Assembly: GCA_002335605.1 (NCBI GenBank)
Contig: BEDY01000001.1
Location: 2,728,001 to 2,792,000 of the forward strand
Direction: 5' to 3'
DNA: 64,000 bases
Origin: Prillingera fragicola
Taxonomy: Eukaryota > Basidiomycota > Tremellomycetes > Trichosporonales > Trichosporonaceae
The position numbers and the translations under genes were made by a program. The stretch's first letter is position 1; each line of letters starts with the position of its first letter. The notes beneath the pieces are model-generated. The model saw only the letters and a list, made by a program, of their open reading frames with translations. It made no database searches and was not told where the DNA came from. This document shows, piece by piece, positions 57,915 to 64,000 of this stretch.

Positions 57915-59002
57915 ATGCCCAGGACAGCATCATTCAAGCTCGTACTTCTAGGTGAGAACGCTCACTCAACTTGCAGAACGTGGACACTGACAGCCCAGGC
58001 GAGTCGGCAGTAGGCAAGAGTAGTCTCGTGTTGCGATTCGTAAGTCGACATCAGTCACAGCCTGATCCGGACGTGTCACTGACCAGGCGCAGGTTCGCGA
58101 CGAGTTCTCAGACTTTCGGTGAGCAACTCCATACACATACTTGGGGCAGCTACTGACAAACCAGCGAGTCGACCATTGGTGCGCTTTCGCTAGCCGCTTG
58201 CGGAGAGATAAGCTAACATGTCCTCTCTTGTTCGGTTACAGGTGGTGCGTGTAGCGGTGCTGCTTCTCGACCAAAGACTGACGCCCCAGCCGCCTTCTTG
58301 ACTCAGACTGTTGAACTGAACGAGTCGACAAATATCAAGTTTGAGATTTGGGACACTGTGCGTATACTCGCATGGCAGTGGTGACAATAACTGACATCCC
58401 AGGCTGGCCAGGAGCGTGCGTACTCTGACTCGGACGACCAACTGACCTTTCTCAGGCTACAAGTCGCTGGCACCCATCTACTTTCGGAATGCCAACGCTG
58501 CTGTGATTGTGTACGACATTACTCAGGTGAGCACCCTCCCCGTTCGGCCGAGCTGACCCTTAGCCACCAGAGGTAAGCCGAACCTTGGCACGCCGTTCGG
58601 CGACACGTGAAACTTGGCACTAACCCAGTCCGCAGGGCTCGTTTGACAAGGCCAAGGCATGGGTGCGCGAGTTGCAGCGCCAGGCCGACCCATCAATCGT
58701 CATTATGCTTGTCGGCAACAAGGCCGACATGACCAGCCAGCGCAAGACTCCGCGCGAGCTTGGCGAGCAATTTGCCAAGGAGGAGGAGCTCCTGTTCTGC
58801 GAGGCAAGTGCAAAGACTGGCGAGGGTGTCGAGGCCATGTTTATGGAGATTGGTGAGTTGCTCGTACGAGTGTGGCGTTGCTGGCGTGTGCTGACGTCTC
58901 CCAGCCAAGAATCTGCCCCTTACGCCGCCAAAACCGAGTGGTTCGCAGGGTGTGCACGTTGCGCCAAAGGACGATGGTGCCAAGAGCGCATGCACGTGCT
59001 AG
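57915..59002 (+). CDS. Rab5-family small GTPase (Vps21/Ypt5-like) with a 3-nt microexon
   Basis: Controls early endosome fusion. About nine exons. Early ones are 57915-57951, 57999-58039, 58093-58118, 58165-58178, microexon 58242-58244, then 58290 onward. The protein has the P-loop GESAVGKSS, switch I DFRESTIGAAFLTQ, switch II WDTAGQERYKSLAP, the guanine-binding GNKAD and EASAKTG, and a C-terminal CTC (CxC) for double geranylgeranylation, stop TAG 59000-59002. ESTIGAAF needs the sequence GT-G between introns 58179-58241 and 58245-58289. Both introns have good donors (GTGCGC, GTGCGT), branch sites (CTAAC, CTGAC) and CAG acceptors. Skipping the microexon keeps frame and loses only the glycine. 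Confidence 0.92.
58242..58244 (+). other. Predicted 3-nt microexon (GTG) in the Rab5 gene
   Basis: Flanked by TTACAG before and GTGCGT after. It supplies the last two bases of a Gly codon and the first base of an Ala codon in the STIGAAF switch-I motif, which is invariant in Rab5 proteins. Confidence 0.75.
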
Positions 59003-59251
59003 CTTGAAGGGCTGTCTATTAACGTCTTCTCCTTATAATGTCTTGTCATGTATGGTCTGTCCACGGCAGCGGAGCAGGTGTCGGTCGGTGGCGCGGTGGC
59101 GGGTGGTGGATGTTTCATGTGACGTGCGACGCGGTACAGTTTCAGCCGGAAGACCATCATGTGCTCTACAACGGGTGGTATTTGGTTCTTTCAGCATGCA
59201 ATCTTCTTGCAACTCATCCGCATCTCTCATGGCGCTACCGTAGTCGGCGCC

Positions 59252-60201
59252 ATGACCCACGCGCAGGCCCAAGCCTCCCTTCTGCGACACGCGGCAGCGA
59301 GGCCACTCGGCGGCGTCAGACCCGGCACCGTCAACAATGACCCGAGCGCGGTTGCCACCCAACCATGCCCCGACCTCAAACCCGCACCCGTACCTTCGGC
59401 CTTTGCGCACTCGCTCCTCGCACTTCCGTCCGAACTCCTGACTCACATCCTCCTCTTCCTGGCACCGGACGACCTTGGTACGCTGTCACGCACCGTGCCT
59501 TTGCTCGCCGGCGTTGAACAAGATGCCTATCTCTGGAACGTTTGGGTGCACAAGGTGAGGCAGCGCACGCGCTCAAGTCGTGCTAACAATGTAGACTGCC
59601 CCATCGCGTATCGGCCATGCACTGTTCTCGCCACTCTCTCAGCGTCCTGATCCTCTTGAACTAGTACGCCGCGGCACGCTTCGCGGTATGGCTGTCGTCT
59701 CGGGCGTGCGCAACCAGGGGTACTGGGCCAGTGAGCCAGTGAGTACACGTTGAGCACCAGCACCACACATGTCTCCCAGAATCCCACACCCACACATCAT
59801 GACCTCCAGACTCGAGGCGTAAACGCTGACCCACCCAGGCCGTTCGCCTCTCACGCATCCACGACAACCTAACACGCGCAACGGTGCGGCGCGCACTGAC
59901 CGCGGCGCTGTCTCCAGACCACCGCCCGGCGCCAACCACACTGGTTGCAGCCGGCATCCTCCCACCCGCAGCGGCGCGCGGGGCGAGCGCGTCAATCTGC
60001 GCAAAGGCCCACGCACTCGAGCGGGCCCAGCAGCGTGACGCTGTGCGTCGCCGCCTCGTCGCTGATGGTGTGGGGAGGAGGTTTGCCGATGTCGCCGCCA
60101 GCGGGGTGGGCGTCTGGGAGGACGGGGGAGAGCGTGTTGTGCTCGCCCTCTGTCCTGGGATCCGGGACAAGAGGCGCTTCTACGAGAGTCTGGCCGTGTG
60201 A
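59252..60201 (+). CDS. F-box protein
   Basis: Probable SCF ubiquitin-ligase substrate adaptor. ATG 59252 gives MTHAQAQASLLRHAAARP. After a Pro/Ala-rich stretch the F-box is LLALPSELLTHILLFLAPDD, then LGTLSRTVPLLAGVEQDAYLWN, residues ~55-100, with the usual LPxEL start and the final W. Exon 2 joins after an intron at ~59554-59594 (acceptor TAG) with APSRIGHALFSPLSQRPDPL and GVRNQGYWASEP. After an intron at ~59739-59838, exon 3 runs to TGA 60199-60201 with helical, Ala/Arg-rich sequence and VVLALCPGIRDKRRFYESLA. No recognisable WD40 or LRR repeats, so the substrate-binding part is of an unknown kind. Confidence 0.75.
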
Positions 60202-60826
60202 GGTGACAAGTGGATTGCGGTGCCGGTCGCCGAGTTGAGTCCATTGAACTTTGTTTCTTGTGTTTCGTTCTTGTTGTTGTGCATTCCCTGTGTGTGGCCT
60301 GGTAGCTGATGCATGTATTGAAGTTGATGGTGTGAGGTTCACGTTGGCAAGCAACGTGTGGCGGGGCGAGTTGGTGTAGCGAAACGATATGACCTCGGGC
60401 TGTCCGTGCTTGACGCCGAGGTTCAGTCACATCTCCTCCACCAGCACTGCGGCTTGGGAATACTCGGCGTGTGATAAGGCTCGGAGGCGATGACCTCGGG
60501 GCCGCCACAGCTGCTGACTGTGATTTCACGCTGCAGACACATCGGGCTCGGCCAGTGTACATGGGTGTGGTAGAGATGGTCGACCGAGAAGCCTCCTTGG
60601 ACGCTTGCATCATTGTCTCCTTATCATGTCATCATTCACTTTGCCAACCAGGCATCATTGTCTCTGTGGCCGAGCTCGCCTCCACATGACTGCAGCGTCG
60701 GTTTGTGGCTCTGCATCGACGGTACTCGCATGACTCACCCAGAGTGGCAGCCTGGTTTGAGTGGCACTCGACCCATATAAGGCCACCAGCCCAATCCCTC
60801 GTCACACTGCCATCGACCACTGCATC
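60202..60826. other. Intergenic region with promoter of the MFS transporter
   Basis: About 625 nt without a supported gene; the final 60 nt contain a TATA-like element. Confidence 0.5.
60774..60781 (+). promoter_or_regulatory. TATA-like element before the MFS transporter
   Basis: CATATAAG, about 46-53 nt upstream of the ATG at 60827. It fits a regulated, TATA-containing transporter promoter, but spacing alone is the evidence. Confidence 0.4.
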
Positions 60827-62990
60827 ATGTCCTCTACCAACCTCGCAGCCAGTGACACCAACACCCTCGCCCCAGCGGTGTTGGACAAGCACTCTCCCGA
60901 GATACACGATGGCCACTCCACTGCCCCGTCCGTCCACACCTTTACCGATGGCGAGGCACACCTCACCACCAAAGAGGAAACGGACCCCACCGCCGAGCCA
61001 ACCCTCCTCACCTCGTCTACCAACACCAAACTCGCCAGCCTCAGCTCACCACGCAAGAATATCATGCTCATCGTCTTCAGCATTGCGACATTCATCGATG
61101 TCTGTAAGTAGCCCCCCACTCTGCGTCGATCGCAAGATCCACATTCCGCACAACTCGACGCGTCGCTTCCACCTCGGTCCCCGTCGTACCATACTTGTGG
61201 CCTCGGGGATGCGGCCAGAGTGGAGTGCTTATCAATAGTTCAACCTGCCACCCTCCTTTTATTGTCAGGGAAGAGAGATCTCCATGCAGGCGCTGACCAC
61301 AATCAGGCAATGTCTCTGGTGTGGCAGTGGCCGTCGCAGACATTTCAGCCGACACGCATCTCAAGCTATCGCAGCAGGTCTGGGTACGTATCTGTCCCCT
61401 AGTTTATAGATCCCACCACCTGCTCGTCGCACCCCGCCTACCGCCGGCACGGCCTCGTGCCCCGCTGACCTCACAGATTCTTACCGCGTACTCACTGACG
61501 TTTGCGTCCTTCCTGCTGTTCGCTGGGCGGCTGAGTGACGTCTTTCCCGCCCAGTTTGTCTTTCTCGGCGGCTTCACCCTCCTCGGTATTCTCAGCCTTG
61601 TGACCTCGTTTGTGACGAGTAACAAGTATGGGTTCCTCATCCTGCGCGGGCTGGGCGGTATCGCTGGCGCCATGAGTGGGTAGCCACTGGACCACTGGTC
61701 AAACGCTCACAGCCCAGCTATCCCGTCGGCGTACAACATGATCGTCAACATGTTTACCGACCCGATGGAGAAGCAAAAGAAACTCGCACTCCTAGGTCTC
61801 TCGGCGGCCCTCGGCAATGTCCTCGGACTGTACGTGCCCCCGGCTTTCGCAGCTAACCCGCAGCCTCCTTGCGGGGCTCACGATGCTGTCGTCGTACAAG
61901 TGGTTCTTCCGCCTGGTGGCCATCATGTGCGTCTCCTCAATGGGAGCGAGCTGACGCCAGCTGCCTCTCCTTTTCAGGCATCGCGCTTCTCATCCTCCCC
62001 ATGGGCGGCTTCAAGTATGTCCCAGACGGGATCCCCCGCTGGCGCCACCTGGACATTTTCGGCGTCATCATCATGGCGGTCACTCTGATCCTGTTCATTC
62101 TGTCCCTCACCCAAGGCCCGATCGACGGCTGGAGCAGCGGCATCTTTATCGGGCCCTTTGTGGTCTCCCTCCTCCTCGCCCCGTGTTTCTTCCTGTACGA
62201 GCACTGGGTCCACCCACGCACGGCCGTGCTGCCGTCGACCGTGTGGAAGATTAAAAACATGGTCATCGCGTCCATCGTCGCCATGATGCCCATCGGGTTC
62301 TGGGCCACCAACCAGCTCCTCTACGCCACCTACTGGCAGGTCGTCATGCGATGGAAACCTATCCACGTCGCTGCCGCAATGCTGCCCCAGGGTATCGCAG
62401 CGTTCATCGTCGGTGGCTTGACACAGGCCACCCCGGCCATCCTCGGATATCCGCGCGTCACCATCCCAGTCGGCTCACTCTGCAAGTCCATGTAGTTTAC
62501 GCAAGCTAACACCTTTTCAGTGGTAATTATCAGCCTCGTCCTGATGTACTTTTCCGACGGCGGCCACGGCACAGACTACTGGCGCTACTGTTTCCCAGCC
62601 TTTGTGATCGGCAGCTCGGGCTCCATTGCCGTCTTTCTCGCCTCGGGCGTAAACCTCATCACCTACTGTCCCCCCGAGATGGGCGGGGTCTCGGGAGCGT
62701 GGTCACAGACCATGGCGCAGATTGGCGGCGCGATCGCCCTGGGCATCCAGGCCGGGCTGGAGGGGAGTCACGGCGGGGGATATGCTGATTGGAGGGGGAA
62801 TGCGCGCTCGTTCTGGTTTGTCCTTGTGGGGTTCTTTGTCGTCGCGGCAGTTTATGTCGCGTTTTACGAGAAACCCACGAGTATTACTGCCGAGCACGAG
62901 TTGGCCAGGGAGAGGATCGCCGTCGAAGTCGCTAGGCGCGACGAAAAGGTCAAGGGTGCGAGGGGGGTCGAGGAGGAGACGGCTGAGTGA
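60827..62990 (+). CDS. MFS transporter, 14-TM DHA2-like (drug:H+ antiporter type)
   Basis: Likely exporter at the plasma membrane. ATG 60827 starts an acidic/Thr-rich cytosolic N-terminus of ~75 residues. TM1 is NIMLIVFSIATFIDVC, followed by SGVAVAVADISADT with a Gln/Trp end (LSQQVW). TM2-3 are ILTAYSLTFASFLLFAGRLS with DVFPAQFVFLGG (the MFS GRLxD loop). TM4 is ILRGLGGIAGAM and the motif AIPSAYNMIVNMFTDP matches the IPNA-type motif of DHA2 proteins. Later helices include GVIIMAVTLILFILSLTQGP, FVVSLLLAPCFFLYEHW, ATPAILGYPRV and WFVLVGFFVVAAVYVAFYE. Roughly six introns lie between 61.1 and 62.5 kb. Stop TGA 62988-62990. The substrate is unknown. Confidence 0.85.
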
Positions 62991-64000
62991 GCGGTGAGCT
63001 GGAGACGAGTTGAGTAAGCAGTTGTGTTAAACACGTCACATGAGTTAGTGCAGCGACGCAGTAGAAATGATGATTATAAATCCAGTTTATCAACGTCTGG
63101 TTACGTTGCTGATAGAACGCTCCAACTGGTCAGGGCAATCGACCACTCAGGCACCGGCTTCGCTTGAGTGACCGATCATGACCGAAACGAGCCATTGCTC
63201 GACATGTGGTGATGTTCTTCTTGTCACCTTATCGCAGTTCTCTCACATGGGGGGAAGGAGGAGGCAGAGGAGGTAGAGGGGATGGGTGACATTCACAATC
63301 ACAGGTCTTTGTTCAACCCAGAACTCGCTTCTCTGTCCCACTCTGACACCTTCCTCTACTCCCAGCAGCGATGTCGGTCGACGCGTCTGGATCTAGACAT
63401 CTGCCCCTCCCCCCTCTCGGCCCCTCGCTTCATCACGCGTTTATCACTCAAAATGACAGGATGACGTCGCCCGGGGCAGGAGAGCAGAGGCATGAAATCT
63501 AGCGCACAGACCTCCGAGCTCCGATGTGCGCACACAAGGAGGCAAGGTCGCACTCATTGTTCCATTTCTGATCACACGTTGCCTCAAAGGGAGAGGCTCT
63601 GGCGGATTGTCAATGCGCGCACAGACCAACAGCCGTGTGACCCTCGTGATGGGCACTGGGCAAACCTCGGCAACCTGGGTACAAAGCTGCAAAAGACAAC
63701 CAAAGGACGTGTCCAGGCGTCCGTGACGTGTGGCGACGGGGACGACGCTGTGTGCTGCTACGCACAGTATCTTGCTTGTACAAGCTACTCATGGCTGACC
63801 ACAGTGCACAGTGACACCTCTGCAGCTGACCAACTCAATGTCTACTCTGGGTGGAGTGGGTCCTTTGTGTGGCCGAGGGGGCGCATGTTCCAGACCCACA
63901 CACACACACACACCGCATCTGCCGACTGATACCCCCCCTGCGGCTTCTACCCCCCCCACACACACGGCAACCCACGCTTGCAGATCTCTCCTTGTGGTTG
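62991..64000. other. 3' flank and intergenic sequence to the window end
   Basis: No supported gene in the last ~1 kb. (CA)n tracts at 63896-63914 and 63956-63966 and C7-8 runs at 63934 and 63950 are simple sequence. Confidence 0.5.

Noticed and set aside
58179..58289. One single intron between the two Rab5 switch-I exons
   Set aside because: This join deletes the invariant glycine, and the interval contains a second complete set of acceptor, donor and branch signals, so the microexon model is preferred.

Overview
The window is nuclear DNA from a filamentous or yeast-like fungus, most likely a basidiomycete of the Tremellomycetes (Trichosporonales-like). This is inferred from GC-rich coding sequence, many short introns (about 35-100 nt) with GTRNGT-type donors, CTGAC/CTAAC branch points close to CAG acceptors, compact head-to-tail and convergent genes, and the gene content. 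No assignment below was checked against a database. Coordinates of multi-exon genes run from start codon to stop codon; introns were read by eye.

Left part (1-18.8 kb): the 3' end of a nuclear-type protein, a signal-peptide/one-TM glycoprotein, an intron-containing tRNA-Ser(UGA), and a Nudix CoA-pyrophosphatase ending in the peroxisomal signal SKL. After these come two unusually gene-poor stretches (5.8-9.9 and 11.1-18.8 kb). They contain only a Ser/Pro-rich protein, a probable small mitochondrial Som1-like gene, a possible decayed reading frame and short tandem repeats.

Middle part: 18.9-27.6 kb looks like a small catabolic cluster. It holds a Dal5-type MFS permease, an intracellular GH2 beta-mannosidase, a phytanoyl-CoA-dioxygenase-like Fe(II)/2OG enzyme and a Zn2Cys6 regulator, with short sequence motifs shared between the promoters. 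From 27.9 kb follow a coiled-coil protein, an oxidoreductase-like mitochondrial protein, homoserine dehydrogenase, a sideroflexin, a putative myristoylated protein, and a UBL3/MUB-type ubiquitin-fold protein with a CaaX box. Then comes a tandem pair of an unrecognised family with a PD-(D/E)XK nuclease-like signature. One copy (39.2-41.1 kb) is intact and the other (37.3-38.5 kb) is frameshifted.

Right part (41-64 kb): ordinary housekeeping and regulatory genes. These are a Sir2-type deacetylase, a disordered protein, a FYVE-domain Vac1/rabenosyn-like Rab5 effector, a small basic protein, a tRNA m3C methyltransferase, NAD-isocitrate dehydrogenase subunit 1, TIP41, a Mei2-like RNA-binding protein, Rab5, an F-box protein and a 14-TM-type MFS transporter. 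Rab5 and its likely effector (the FYVE protein) lie within 10 kb of each other. The Rab5 gene appears to need a 3-nt microexon that encodes one switch-I glycine, which is the most striking gene-structure observation here. The PD-(D/E)XK-like pair is the best candidate for an undescribed protein family.
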